Shown here piece after piece: positions 7,945-16,587 of a stretch of DNA of 32,869 nt (positions within the stretch are counted from its first letter, which is position 1; each line of letters opens with the position of its first letter). The notes beneath the pieces were generated by a model. The model saw nothing but the letters and a program-made list of their open reading frames with translations, had not been told where the DNA came from and searched no databases. The position numbers and the translations under genes were made by a program. The stretch covers positions 1-32,869 of the forward strand of contig NZ_BCRP01000028.1 in NCBI RefSeq assembly GCF_001552655.1, read 5' to 3'. The stretch is from Alicyclobacillus kakegawensis NBRC 103104 (GTDB lineage: Bacteria; Bacillota; Bacilli; Alicyclobacillales; Alicyclobacillaceae).

Positions 7945-8823
7945 TCAACCGCGCCCGTCGCGCAGATGAACGTACAGGTTGGCCTGGGCAAGCATGGTGA
8001 ACGGGGACGTGAACACAAGGACAATGCCGTTGACTACGAGGATGGCCGTCGAGTTGTGGACCAACCCGGCCATGAGGGCGCCAATCACCGCCTGCACGAG
8101 CGTAATGAAAAAGTAGGTGATGACAAATACCCAGAAGACCCGCCAGCCTTGCTTGCGGGTCAACACCCACGACCTGCGAATGGCGGCCCACAGCAGCAAC
8201 GGCTCCGCAAAGACGATGGGGGAAACCTGGGAAAAGCGCACCGCAATCCAAACTCCAATCACGGCCGCGGCCAGGGCAACCACGACAGAAACCGGACCAA
8301 TCAAAGCAAATGCGAACGACATAATCAGTCCGGCGACAAAGACGAGGGCCGTCACCACAGCCAGCCACAGGAACCACCATAAAACCGTGGTCACCGCCAC
8401 CGCCAGGAGGCGGCGGGCTGATGTGGACAGGGCATCGTCCAAAGCCGGGGTGTCGCCGGTGGCCGACAGACTCAAGGGCAGGCGCAGCACCATCCCGAAC
8501 AACAGCGGCATCACGACCAACGCGCGCAGCAACCCGAGCACCGCAACCACCGCCGTGTTGTCTGCTTCCGCCGTGTCCGCCTGGGTTGCGTTGAGCCACT
8601 GCTCAAGCGACTTGTTATGGTTTAAGATGGACTGAAAGACGTCGGTCCATTGACTTACGGCGTGGTAGTCAAAAATGCCAAGAAGGACTAAATACGGCAC
8701 TAGGATGCACACCGACGCGGTGAGCCAGTAGCGAACATGGGCCCGATACTGGGCCCAGGTCGCGGATAAAACCGCCCCCACGCGCACCTTGCGCACCTCA
8801 AATTCGTTCCAGGAACCAGCCAC
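7945..8823 (-). CDS. Multi-pass membrane protein, YciC/GdpD-membrane-domain-like
   Basis: A 292-residue protein with about six transmembrane segments, spaced in pairs, and a short charged N-terminus. The pattern (N-terminal helix, DYHAVSQ loop, long hydrophobic stretches ending NLYVHLRD) recalls the poorly characterised YciC/glycerophosphodiester-phosphodiesterase membrane-domain superfamily. That is a weak family call. GTG at 8823 is preferred, with GGGAGG (8831-8836) 7 nt upstream; TTG at 8826 would leave only 4 nt. It lies 61 bp downstream of the ABC exporter genes and 67 bp upstream of the GT-C-like gene, suggesting cotranscription. Function unknown. Confidence 0.7.
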   Translation of the reverse strand: MAGSWNEFEVRKVRVGAVLSATWAQYRAHVRYWLTASVCILVPYLVLLGIFDYHAVSQWTDVFQSILNHNKSLEQWLNATQADTAEADNTAVVAVLGLLRALVVMPLLFGMVLRLPLSLSATGDTPALDDALSTSARRLLAVAVTTVLWWFLWLAVVTALVFVAGLIMSFAFALIGPVSVVVALAAAVIGVWIAVRFSQVSPIVFAEPLLLWAAIRRSWVLTRKQGWRVFWVFVITYFFITLVQAVIGALMAGLVHNSTAILVVNGIVLVFTSPFTMLAQANLYVHLRDGRG

Positions 8824-8887
8824 CAATCATCCTCCCAATCCTCTCGCATCCTTCCTATCATAACATACGCGCGCCGGGCCCAAGGAA

Positions 8888-10723
8888 CTACCGGATGCCG
8901 CGTTGCATCCGGCGCCCCTGCCCGTGCGCCTCTATGCCGTCCTCAATGCCCGACTTGCGGTGCAACTGTGCGTAGTAACCGTCCAGACGCAACAGCTCCT
9001 CGTGCCGCCCGGACTCGACAATCCGCCCCCGGTCGAGTACAAGGATGCGGTCCGCCTCGCGGATTGTCGACAGCCGATGGGCAATCACCAGCGTCGTGCG
9101 GTTTTCAGCCACCGCGGCCAGCCCTCGCTGCACCCACTCCTCCGTCCGGCTGTCCAAATTGGCGGTCGCCTCGTCCAGCACCAGCACGCGCGGGTTCAAA
9201 GCCACGATGCGGGCAAACGCGATGAGCTGACGCTCGCCCATGGACAAATTGGCCCCCTTGGCGAAAAGCTGGGTTTGGTAACCGTCCGGCAGCCGCTCAA
9301 TCACCCGGTGTGCGCCGACCGTGCGGGCGGCGCGGATGGCCTGCGCCTCGTCGATGTCGTCGCGGAACAGACGAATGTTGTCGAGCACGGTGCCGGTGAA
9401 CAGGTGAACATCCTGCTGCACCATGCCGACCAAGCGGTGCAGGTCCGCTTGCGCCATGGTGCGGATATCCACCCCGTCAATCCGGATGGAACCGCGGGAC
9501 GGATCATAAAAGCGCAGCAGCAGGTTCATGATGGAGCTCTTGCCCGCCCCGGTCGCCCCGACGACGCCGACGAACTGGCCCGGTTCCACAGTGAAATCGA
9601 TGTCTTTGAGCACCGGTTGGCCATCCCGATAGCCAAACCACACGTGGTCGAACTCCACCCGTCCCCGCACCTGGCTTGCCTGGATTCGCACCGGCTGCAC
9701 AGGATCGACAATCGCGGGTTGCACCCGCAGCACGCCGCCGATGCGCTCGGCGGCCACCATCGACGATTGCAGGGTGTTCCATTGCTGCGTGATGGAGTTG
9801 ATGGGCTGAAAGAACTGCCGGATGTAACTGATGAAAGCGTACAGAGTGCCGAACAAGATGGCATGGTGCAGCACCGCCGTACCACCCACCCAGGCCATCA
9901 AGGCCACGGCCACATTGCCAAGCAACTCCAGCGAGCGGTTGAACATCACCGACAGCCGGTACTCGGCGACGTTGGCCCGGTAATGCAGGCCATTGAGGTC
10001 GGCAAACGCGCGGGCCTGCCGGTCCTCCTGGCGAAAGATCTGGATGATACGCATGCCGGCCAGATTCTCCGCGAGAAAAGCGACTATGTTCGAGAGGCGG
10101 GTCCGGGTGGTTTGGTAGCGCTGCCGCAACCGGCGCCGAAACAATAGCGAAATGGAAAAAATAACAGGAATGACTATCATGCATTCGAGGGCGATGCGGG
10201 CATCGAGTTGAAACATCGCCACCACAATCATCACAACCGACAAGCCGTCGCGAATAAGACTGAGAAAGAACTGGGTGAAAAACTGGCTAACCGTCTCCGT
10301 GTCGCTGGACACGTTGGTGACGAGACGCCCGAGTGCGCGTTCATCGAAAAACGACATCGACTGGCGTTCGATGTGTTCAAAGAGGTCCTGGCGGATGCGC
10401 TGGACGATGCTCTGCCCGGTGTACTGTAGCAGCTGGATCTGTAGGTAATTGGCCACCACCCCGACCACCACGACGCCAATGTACACCAGGCTGATGACCA
10501 AGACCCCGTGCATGTTCGGACGGGAGACGGAAATGTCGTCGTCAATCGCGATTTTCACCAGGTACGGTTGAAGGACGGAGGCGGTGTTGAAAATCACCAC
10601 CAGCCCCATAACGGCAAGAAAGTTCCAGATGTACGGGCGCGCGTAAGGCAGGAGCCGTGTCAGGCTGTGCATGCCGGCGCCCGCGCCAGAACCCGCGGCG
10701 GGTGCGTGGGGGTCCCGATTCAC
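8888..10723 (-). CDS. ABC exporter half-transporter, subunit with complete Walker B (YfiC/BmrD-like)
   Basis: A 611-residue fusion of a six-helix exporter membrane domain (about 25-325) and a nucleotide-binding domain (about 350-590). Walker A is GATGAGKS (389-396) and Walker B is VLVLDE with catalytic Glu518. The signature motif reads LSMGE (493-497) instead of LSGGQ. Its GTG start overlaps the TGA of the preceding ABC gene by four bases (GTGA), with GGGGGAG 7 nt upstream, so the two subunits are translationally coupled and should form a heterodimer in the membrane. Heterodimers of this type (BmrCD, LmrCD, TM287/288) export drugs, lipids or peptides. Substrate unknown. Confidence 0.93.
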   Translation of the reverse strand: MNRDPHAPAAGSGAGAGMHSLTRLLPYARPYIWNFLAVMGLVVIFNTASVLQPYLVKIAIDDDISVSRPNMHGVLVISLVYIGVVVVGVVANYLQIQLLQYTGQSIVQRIRQDLFEHIERQSMSFFDERALGRLVTNVSSDTETVSQFFTQFFLSLIRDGLSVVMIVVAMFQLDARIALECMIVIPVIFSISLLFRRRLRQRYQTTRTRLSNIVAFLAENLAGMRIIQIFRQEDRQARAFADLNGLHYRANVAEYRLSVMFNRSLELLGNVAVALMAWVGGTAVLHHAILFGTLYAFISYIRQFFQPINSITQQWNTLQSSMVAAERIGGVLRVQPAIVDPVQPVRIQASQVRGRVEFDHVWFGYRDGQPVLKDIDFTVEPGQFVGVVGATGAGKSSIMNLLLRFYDPSRGSIRIDGVDIRTMAQADLHRLVGMVQQDVHLFTGTVLDNIRLFRDDIDEAQAIRAARTVGAHRVIERLPDGYQTQLFAKGANLSMGERQLIAFARIVALNPRVLVLDEATANLDSRTEEWVQRGLAAVAENRTTLVIAHRLSTIREADRILVLDRGRIVESGRHEELLRLDGYYAQLHRKSGIEDGIEAHGQGRRMQRGIR

Positions 10724-12471
10724 CCGACTGCTCCCCCTTCCTGCATCGCGTAGATGGACGCGTACACGCCGCCTTTGGCCACCAGTTCATCGTGGGTACC
10801 GCGTTCCACAACCTCTCCGTCATCCAGAACAAGAATCCGATCCGCATGGCGCACGGCGGACAACCGGTGAGAGATGACAATCGTTGTCCGTCCGCGCCGG
10901 ACACGCCGCAAATTCTCCAAAATACGCTTTTCCGTGTTCATGTCCACCGCCGACAGGCTGTCGTCCAGGATAAGGATGGGCGCCTGTTTGAGCAGGGCAC
11001 GGGCAATCGCCGCCCGCTGCCGCTGACCGCCCGACAGCGTGATGCCGCGTTCGCCGACCAGAGTGTCGTAGCCCTGCGGGAAATCGACAATTTCGTCATG
11101 AATGGAGGCCAGCCGCGCCGCCTCCTCAATCTCCCCCTGGGTCGCCGTCTCGCGGGAAAAGCCGATGTTCTCGCCTATGCTCGTCGAAAACAAGAACCCG
11201 TCCTGTGGCACGTAGGCTATCGCCTGGCGAAGATCGGCCAGCGCCAGGTCGCGGACGTCAATGCCGTCAATAAAGACCGTACCCGGGGGCGGATCAAAGA
11301 TGCGTGGCAAGAGATTGACCAGCGTGGTCTTGCCGCTGCCGGTGCGCCCGATGATGCCCAGGGTCTGTCCGGCCGGGATGTGAAATTGAACCTGGCGCAG
11401 CACGGCCCGGTTCCCTCCCGGATAGCGGTACTCGGGAAGGCGCACCTCGACCTCGCCCTTGATGTGCCCGGGCTGAACCGGCTTAGGCGCATCGGCAATG
11501 TCCGGCTCTTCCGTCAGCAGCACGGTCAAGCGCCGCAGAGAAGCGGAAGCGCGCTGGAAATTGTTAAACACAGAGCCCAACTGCTGCAGCGGCTGGATCA
11601 TCATCGTCAGGTACAGCGTGAAAGCCACGAACTCGCCCAGGTGGATGCGCCCAGAGACGGTCAGGTAGCCGCCATAGAGCAGGGCAATGGCAAAGCTGAT
11701 GGAACCCATCAAAGGAATGAGTGACTGAAACGTGGCGCTGCGACGAAACATCGCCATCTGCCGTACCACAATGGCGTCCAGGCGGGTCCGGAAGCGGCGG
11801 GCCTCGACGGCCTCGTTGGACGTTGCTTTCACGACGCGGATGGCCGACAGGCTCTCCTCGGCCAGGTCCGCGACGTCCGACAGAGCCTCCTGTACCTGGC
11901 GCGAAGCGTCGCGCAGGCGCGGGCCGAGGAAGACGACAAACAAGGGGACAAACAAAATAGGAATAATGGCCACCAGGGTCAACTTGACACTGACCGTACG
12001 AAAGGTCATGTACAAGGCCGACAACAGCAGGAAGACGGCGTTGAACAGGATGTTCATACCGCCGGACAAAGCATCCCGGACAGCGCGCACGTCATTGAGC
12101 GCGTGATTCAGCAGATCGCCGGTGCTGCGCCTGTGGAAATAGGCGGCCGACAGCCGCTCCCAGTGCAGGAACATCCGCTCCCGCAGCTGGTATTCAAAGG
12201 CGCGCCCCAAGTGCCCGTTCATCAACTGGCCGATGCCGTACAAGACCATATAGAGAGCGCCGATGGCGAGCAGGGTGAGGCTGTACATCGCAATGCTGTG
12301 CCCCGTCAGCCGTCTGGCCTGCAGCGCGTCCGTGAAATTACCCAAGACGTACGGAAACTGTACGGTAACGATTTCCGACGCAATGATGGACAGGCTGGAC
12401 AGCCCGTAGGCCCACTTTTTGGACCACAGAAAGCTGCGCAGCAGAGACTTTGGGTCGTCGATAAGTTCCAC
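10720..12471 (-). CDS. ABC exporter half-transporter, subunit with degenerate Walker B (YfiB/BmrC-like)
   Basis: A 583-residue exporter subunit: membrane domain about 15-315, nucleotide-binding domain about 340-575. Walker A is GRTGSGKT (375-382), the signature is a canonical LSGGQ (479-483), and Walker B is ILILDD with Asp504 where the catalytic Glu normally sits. Together with the partner's LSMGE, one composite ATP site is non-canonical and the other (partner Walker A/B plus this LSGGQ) is complete, as known for asymmetric heterodimeric exporters. The start is GTG at 12471; the only purine-rich element is a G6 run immediately before it, a weak RBS, but an in-frame stop 21 bp upstream excludes a longer form. 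Confidence 0.93.
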   Translation of the reverse strand: MELIDDPKSLLRSFLWSKKWAYGLSSLSIIASEIVTVQFPYVLGNFTDALQARRLTGHSIAMYSLTLLAIGALYMVLYGIGQLMNGHLGRAFEYQLRERMFLHWERLSAAYFHRRSTGDLLNHALNDVRAVRDALSGGMNILFNAVFLLLSALYMTFRTVSVKLTLVAIIPILFVPLFVVFLGPRLRDASRQVQEALSDVADLAEESLSAIRVVKATSNEAVEARRFRTRLDAIVVRQMAMFRRSATFQSLIPLMGSISFAIALLYGGYLTVSGRIHLGEFVAFTLYLTMMIQPLQQLGSVFNNFQRASASLRRLTVLLTEEPDIADAPKPVQPGHIKGEVEVRLPEYRYPGGNRAVLRQVQFHIPAGQTLGIIGRTGSGKTTLVNLLPRIFDPPPGTVFIDGIDVRDLALADLRQAIAYVPQDGFLFSTSIGENIGFSRETATQGEIEEAARLASIHDEIVDFPQGYDTLVGERGITLSGGQRQRAAIARALLKQAPILILDDSLSAVDMNTEKRILENLRRVRRGRTTIVISHRLSAVRHADRILVLDDGEVVERGTHDELVAKGGVYASIYAMQEGGAVG

Positions 12472-12595
12472 CCCCCAACGCGGTCGAAATCATCCGCCTA
12501 CGACTGAACAGGGCCGCTTCCATCGGCGAATATTACGTACCACAGATAGTTTACCTCATAAAGGAGAACGAAGGCACGCCGGCGCCGCCGCCCAA

Positions 12596-12654
12596 AGGCC
12601 GGCAGGGCTGCCCGGGAAACCCCGTGCAGCCCTGTATGCCCTGTATGCCGGCCT
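12596..12654 (-). terminator. Nested GC-rich hairpin downstream of pgi
   Basis: Outer arms AGGCCGGCA (12596-12604) and TGCCGGCCT (12646-12654) enclose inner arms CAGGGCTGC (12603-12611) and GCAGCCCTG (12626-12634), with a further small CGGGG/CCCGG cap. On the minus strand TTTGGG follows. It lies 114 bp past the pgi stop and probably terminates or attenuates pgi transcription before the ABC operon. One arm includes a 9-bp tandem repeat (CCCTGTATG at 12630-12638 and 12639-12647). Confidence 0.5.
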
Positions 12655-12682
12655 CCTGGCGACCAGCTCGGACGACCCTTTG

Positions 12683-12723
12683 GTACCTGTTCCGAATCCT
12701 CGACGTACCTATTTCGGATCCTC
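12683..12723. repeat. Two imperfect 19-bp direct repeats with 22-bp period
   Basis: GTACCTGTTCCGAATCCTC (12683-12701) and GTACCTATTTCGGATCCTC (12705-12723) match at 16 of 19 positions; all three differences are transitions. The period of two helical turns would place two protein-binding sites on the same DNA face. They lie in the 297-bp gap between pgi and the ABC exporter operon, which also holds the nested hairpin. No family of regulator can be named. Confidence 0.5.
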
Positions 12724-12768
12724 TACGCCATCGCGCCCCCGGCCGGCCAGCGGTGTCCGTGCGCCGGT

Positions 12769-14139
12769 TCAAGCCTCGCCGTAGCGGGAAATCCGCTCCT
12801 GGATGGTCTTTTGTTGGGCCTCAAAACCCGGCTTGCCGAGCAGAGCGAACATGTTCTTCTTGTAGGCCTCGACACCGGGCTGATCAAACGGGTTGACACC
12901 AAGCAGCAGGCCACTCATGGCGCAGGCCAGTTCAAAGAAGTAGAACAGTCCGCCGAGGGCGCGGGCGCTCCGGTCGGGTACCGATACCAAGAGGTTGGGG
13001 ACACCGCCGTCCGCGTGCGCCAGCGCTGTCGCCAGCCGCGCCTGGTCGTTGACCCAGGAGATCCCGCGGCCGGCCAGGTATTCCAACCCGTCGTCCAGCG
13101 TCGGGTCCGACGGCACCTGCACTTCACTTGCGGAACGCTCAATCTGCACAACCGTCTCAAACAAAGTGCGCAGGCCCTCCTGCACGTACTGGCCCAGCGA
13201 GTGCAAGTCGGTCGTGAAGCCGAGGGAAGACGGATAAATGCCCTTTCCGTCCTTGCCTTCGCTTTCCCCGAACAACTGCTTCCACCATTCCGCGAACTGG
13301 CGCAGGGCCGGTTCGTACACCGCCAGCACCTCTGTCGTCTTGCCGCGCCGGTATAGGACGTTGCGGACCGCGGCATAGCGGTACGCGGCGTTGTCCGCCA
13401 AAGACGGGGTGTTGAGCGCCTCTTCCATCTCCGCCGCACCTGTAAGCAGCTCACGAACATCGATGCCGACCGAGGCAAGTGGCAACAGGCCGACAGGAGT
13501 CAGGACCGAGTAGCGACCGCCGACGTCATCGGGAACGACGAATGTCCGATATCCCTCCTCCTCGGCCAACTGACGCAACGCCCCCTTGGCTCGGTCGGTG
13601 GTCGCCACGATACGCTGGCGAGCCTCCTCTTTCCCCGCGCGCTTCAGCAGCCAGGCGCGCAGAACGCGGAAAGCCACCGCCGGCTCCGTGGTCGTTCCCG
13701 ACTTCGAAATGACGTTGAGCGTCACCCGCTTGCCCTCGAGCACGCGCAAAAGGTCGTTCAGCGCATCGGCGCTCAGGTGGTTGCCGGCGAAATACAATTC
13801 CGGCCCCTTGCGTACGGCGGCCGGAAGCTGATTGTAATACTCCGGTTGACACCACTCAAACGCGGCCCTGGCCCCCAGGTACGATCCGCCAATGCCGATG
13901 ACCACCACGGCATCCGACTGTTCCCGAATTTGCGCCGCGGTTTCCAGCAGGCTGTCCAGGCCAGAGTTGAGAGTTTGAGAGGGTAAGTGAAGCCAGCCTA
14001 AAAAATCGCCGCCCGGAACCTGTCCCTGGTGCAGGCGACTGTGCCACGCATCCACCATCGGCTGCAGCTGCAGCCATTCGTGCTCCGCCGCGGCACCGCC
14101 GACAAACCTCAGATCCAGCTGAACCATGTCTGTCTGCAC
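12769..14139 (-). CDS. pgi: Glucose-6-phosphate isomerase
   Basis: The 456-residue enzyme interconverts glucose-6-phosphate and fructose-6-phosphate in glycolysis/gluconeogenesis, in the cytosol. Length fits the short bacillary form (about 450). Visible family features are VVIGIGGSYLGARA (sugar-phosphate binding), VISKSGTTTEPA (SIS-type phosphate loop), VGGRYSVLTPVGLLP (PGI signature 1) and YPSSLGFTTDLHSLGQY with the catalytic-region residues. GTG at 14139 has AGGAG 5 nt upstream; ATG at 14127 is the alternative. It stands as a separate unit with its own promoter candidate and a downstream hairpin. Confidence 0.97.
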   Translation of the reverse strand: MQTDMVQLDLRFVGGAAAEHEWLQLQPMVDAWHSRLHQGQVPGGDFLGWLHLPSQTLNSGLDSLLETAAQIREQSDAVVVIGIGGSYLGARAAFEWCQPEYYNQLPAAVRKGPELYFAGNHLSADALNDLLRVLEGKRVTLNVISKSGTTTEPAVAFRVLRAWLLKRAGKEEARQRIVATTDRAKGALRQLAEEEGYRTFVVPDDVGGRYSVLTPVGLLPLASVGIDVRELLTGAAEMEEALNTPSLADNAAYRYAAVRNVLYRRGKTTEVLAVYEPALRQFAEWWKQLFGESEGKDGKGIYPSSLGFTTDLHSLGQYVQEGLRTLFETVVQIERSASEVQVPSDPTLDDGLEYLAGRGISWVNDQARLATALAHADGGVPNLLVSVPDRSARALGGLFYFFELACAMSGLLLGVNPFDQPGVEAYKKNMFALLGKPGFEAQQKTIQERISRYGEA

Positions 14140-14168
14140 TCCCTCTCCTAGCGTGATCGCCAGCTATC

Positions 14169-14197
14169 ACTCTACCAATCCCGGCAAACGATAACAA
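14169..14197 (-). promoter_or_regulatory. Sigma-A-like promoter candidate for pgi
   Basis: On the minus strand TTGTTA (14192-14197) and TAGAGT (14169-14174) are separated by exactly 17 bp, each matching 4 of 6 consensus bases, 29 bp upstream of the pgi start. Moderate by sequence alone. Confidence 0.35.
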
Positions 14198-14200
14198 GCT

Positions 14201-14222
14201 CCTGTGGCCTCGCCCGCACAGG
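14201..14222 (-). terminator. Weak hairpin after the NhaC-family gene
   Basis: CCTGTG (14201-14206) pairs with CACAGG (14217-14222) over a 10-nt loop, 46 bp past the antiporter stop and just upstream of the pgi promoter candidate. There is only a scattered T-content downstream. Confidence 0.3.
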
Positions 14223-14267
14223 CGCCCGCCCCACGCGCATGTCGCGCTTGGCGGAAGCCCTGGTGCG

Positions 14268-15851
14268 TCAGCGCAGAACCACGCCCGCCGCCGCGTAGGC
14301 CAGCGTGCAAGCAGCGGCCACCCAGAGGGCGGCGCGCAGTTTCATGCGCGCGTAGTCCATCACAGGCAGGCGCATGACGGTCGCCATCGCCACCGTGTTG
14401 TCGCTCAGCGGCGAGGCAAAGCCGCCAAACGTGCCGCTCGCAAACACCGCGCCGACAATCAGCGGCAACGCCGTGTGCGTGGTGGCCGCGAGGCTGAAAC
14501 CGAGCGGCAACAGGATGCCCCAGGTGCCGAAGGACGATCCGATGACGTACGAGATCGCGGATCCAAATAGGAACAGGACCGGCGCTATCAGGCTGGTGGG
14601 CACCAGGTGGCCTATCGTCCGCTCCACGTACGTGTTGAAGCCCAGGTCGGTGGACACCGCCGACACGGCCCAGACCAACACCAAGAGTACGTTGACACCC
14701 ATCATCTCATTGCCGCCCTGCAGCACGCCGAACAAAATCCGGTCCACCGGTTGCCTGCGCGCCGCGTACCAGACCGTGCTGACGAGCAGCGTCAGCAGGA
14801 GCGCCTCCAACATCGCCCTGGCCGCGTTGGCCTGAGCCAACGCCGCCCACAAGCCAGGAGCTCGCGCGTGACCGTCCCACCAAGTGAGAAACAGCGTCAA
14901 CCCCAATAAGAGACCGAGCGGCAGGACGAGATTGAAGGTGTCCGGCGGCACCCGCTCAGCCACCAACTCCATCACATCCGGATAGGAATCTTCAGCCTCC
15001 CTGTCCGCTGTGGACAGAGCGCCGGCCGGAGCCCCAGCAGCCTGCCTGACACCCGCACGCACAGGCGGAGCCAGTTCCCCGGCGGCTTCCAGGTACGCTA
15101 CCTGAGGGGCGACACGCAGGCGCATGCGGCCATTCCCGCCGTGCTGTTGCGAATCAAGAGTTGCCCTGTCTTGGGAATCGGCCTCGTTCGCCGCCGCGGC
15201 GCGGGGCTCACGCACAAAAAAGGTCCGGTAGAGCGCGAAGAAGATCATGGCGATGGCAAAAAAATTCAAGGGAATGCTCATGAGGTAGAGCCGGTACGGA
15301 GAGCCTGCGACCGCCTGGTGCCGGCCGGCGGTGGCGATGAGCCCGACCATGTAGCCGACGAACGCGGTGCCAATCGGAATCAAGGCGCAGACCGGAGTGG
15401 AGGTCGCGTCAATCACGAAGGCCACCTTTTGCGTGGCCACCTTGAGCCGCGAGAACACCCTTTCCATCACAGGCGCTACGGTGATAATACGAAAATCGGG
15501 AGCCATAAAGGTCACCAAAGAAGAGAGCCACGTCACCGCAAAGGCGCCCCGCTCCGTTCGCACGCGCTGGCTCATCCACTCGGCGAAGCCGGTCACTCCG
15601 CCTGTGACGCGCACCAAACCTACGAAGGCGCCAAACCCATACAGAAACACCAGCAGGCGCAGGTTGTCCGGAACCGCAATCTCCTTAACAATGTACGACA
15701 GCAAGGCCTGTATGCCGGCCAAGGGGGCCGGGTGGAGCATGTATGCTCCTGTCAACAGCCCGAGCATCAGCCCGGGCAAAACCTGGCGCGTCACCAGGGC
15801 AACCGGGATGACGACCAGAAACGGCACAGCAGACCAGATGCTCGCATGCAC
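14268..15851 (-). CDS. NhaC-family Na+/H+ antiporter-like membrane transporter
   Basis: A 527-residue inner-membrane transporter of the NhaC (Na_H_antiporter, PF03553) type, which exchanges sodium or organic ions for protons. About ten to twelve hydrophobic segments fall into two halves. Family-like stretches include TFMAPDFRIITVAPVM, DATSTPVCALIPIGTAFVGY, ISYVIGSSFGTWGILLPLGF and FGGFASPLSDNTVAMAT. Between the halves lies a hydrophilic, Ala/Arg/Glu-rich loop (about 214-305) that is unusually long. The GTG start at 15851 has GGGAGGG 8 nt upstream. Transported ion is uncertain; some relatives exchange malate/lactate or amino acids. It is followed by pgi on the same strand. Confidence 0.85.
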   Translation of the reverse strand: MHASIWSAVPFLVVIPVALVTRQVLPGLMLGLLTGAYMLHPAPLAGIQALLSYIVKEIAVPDNLRLLVFLYGFGAFVGLVRVTGGVTGFAEWMSQRVRTERGAFAVTWLSSLVTFMAPDFRIITVAPVMERVFSRLKVATQKVAFVIDATSTPVCALIPIGTAFVGYMVGLIATAGRHQAVAGSPYRLYLMSIPLNFFAIAMIFFALYRTFFVREPRAAAANEADSQDRATLDSQQHGGNGRMRLRVAPQVAYLEAAGELAPPVRAGVRQAAGAPAGALSTADREAEDSYPDVMELVAERVPPDTFNLVLPLGLLLGLTLFLTWWDGHARAPGLWAALAQANAARAMLEALLLTLLVSTVWYAARRQPVDRILFGVLQGGNEMMGVNVLLVLVWAVSAVSTDLGFNTYVERTIGHLVPTSLIAPVLFLFGSAISYVIGSSFGTWGILLPLGFSLAATTHTALPLIVGAVFASGTFGGFASPLSDNTVAMATVMRLPVMDYARMKLRAALWVAAACTLAYAAAGVVLR

Positions 15852-15915
15852 GATGCGTCCCTCCCACGTGGAACCTCACCGTGCATAAGGTGCCACGCGC
15901 AGGCAAAATCATGCG

Positions 15916-15942
15916 GTGCAGGCATCACCTGATTGCCTGCAC
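15916..15942 (-). terminator. Hairpin closing the peptide-transport cluster
   Basis: A perfect 9-bp stem, GTGCAGGCA (15916-15924) with TGCCTGCAC (15934-15942), and 9-nt loop lie 84 bp past the last gene of the minus-strand cluster. ATTTTG follows on the minus strand, a weak T-run. Confidence 0.5.
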
Positions 15943-16025
15943 GGTGGACGGGACAATCTCCCAAGGAATTCCGAAACGCCCATCAATGAACCACAGTGAG
16001 AGAAGTCTCCACCACCGGCGGATGC

Positions 16026-16511
16026 TCAGCCAACAGGGATGGCCCAATGGACCCGCTGCTCATAACTGCCGGCCTGCGGCCCTGCATGAATCGTCACGTA
16101 GACACGATGGGTGGCCGGGCGATACACGGCGTCCGCCTCTGTAACGGTGCGGGCCAATTTGGGATCATGATAGACCACCGTAAGGTTGGTGCCCCCGTCC
16201 AGTTCCGCGTAGACATGCATCCACTTCACCACGTCCTGGCGGAGGTTCCCCCCCTTGGGCGGCTGATTCAACTGCAGCACACAAAAGTCGGTCTGGAACC
16301 CGGTCGCGTCGGTGGTGATCTCAGCCCGTCCGAGGTGGTGCGAGAGGACATAGGCAGCAAACTCCGAGGAATGTTCCGCCCGCAGGCGCAATGCTTGTCT
16401 GGTCATGACCGCAAAGGCCACGGCAAACAGGACGACAATCAAGCCTCCCGACAGGAGCAACAGGCGGTTGCGTCGAACCCGCGCACGCGAGGATGCGGAT
16501 GTTGAGATCAA
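16026..16511 (-). CDS. Small membrane-anchored protein of unknown function
   Basis: A 161-residue protein that I do not recognise. It has a short Ser/Arg-rich N-terminus, a positive cluster RRNR (13-16) and one hydrophobic segment (17-36), then a soluble domain of about 120 residues containing TDFCVLQLNQPP and VKWMHVYAELDGG, presumably outside the membrane. TTG at 16511 was chosen because GGGAGG at 16521-16526 gives a 9-nt spacing; longer versions run antisense-like through the upstream binding-protein gene and lack an RBS. It starts 76 bp after the second solute-binding-protein gene and is probably the last gene of that transcript, so an accessory role in uptake or the envelope is possible but unproven. 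Confidence 0.7.
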   Translation of the reverse strand: MISTSASSRARVRRNRLLLLSGGLIVVLFAVAFAVMTRQALRLRAEHSSEFAAYVLSHHLGRAEITTDATGFQTDFCVLQLNQPPKGGNLRQDVVKWMHVYAELDGGTNLTVVYHDPKLARTVTEADAVYRPATHRVYVTIHAGPQAGSYEQRVHWAIPVG

Positions 16512-16587
16512 GGGCAGCAGCCTCCCACAACCTACAGCCTCTTTCGAATTTACCGTAACCGAGGCCATAGGAGAAGTCCATGCCAAT

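Noticed and set aside
8903-11724. Plus-strand frames of 414 and 355 codons opposite the ABC exporter genes
   Set aside because: Antisense of Walker and signature motifs; no start signals.
12551-12772. 73-codon minus-strand frame between pgi and the exporter
   Set aside because: Overlaps the nested hairpin and direct repeats, no RBS or recognisable sequence.
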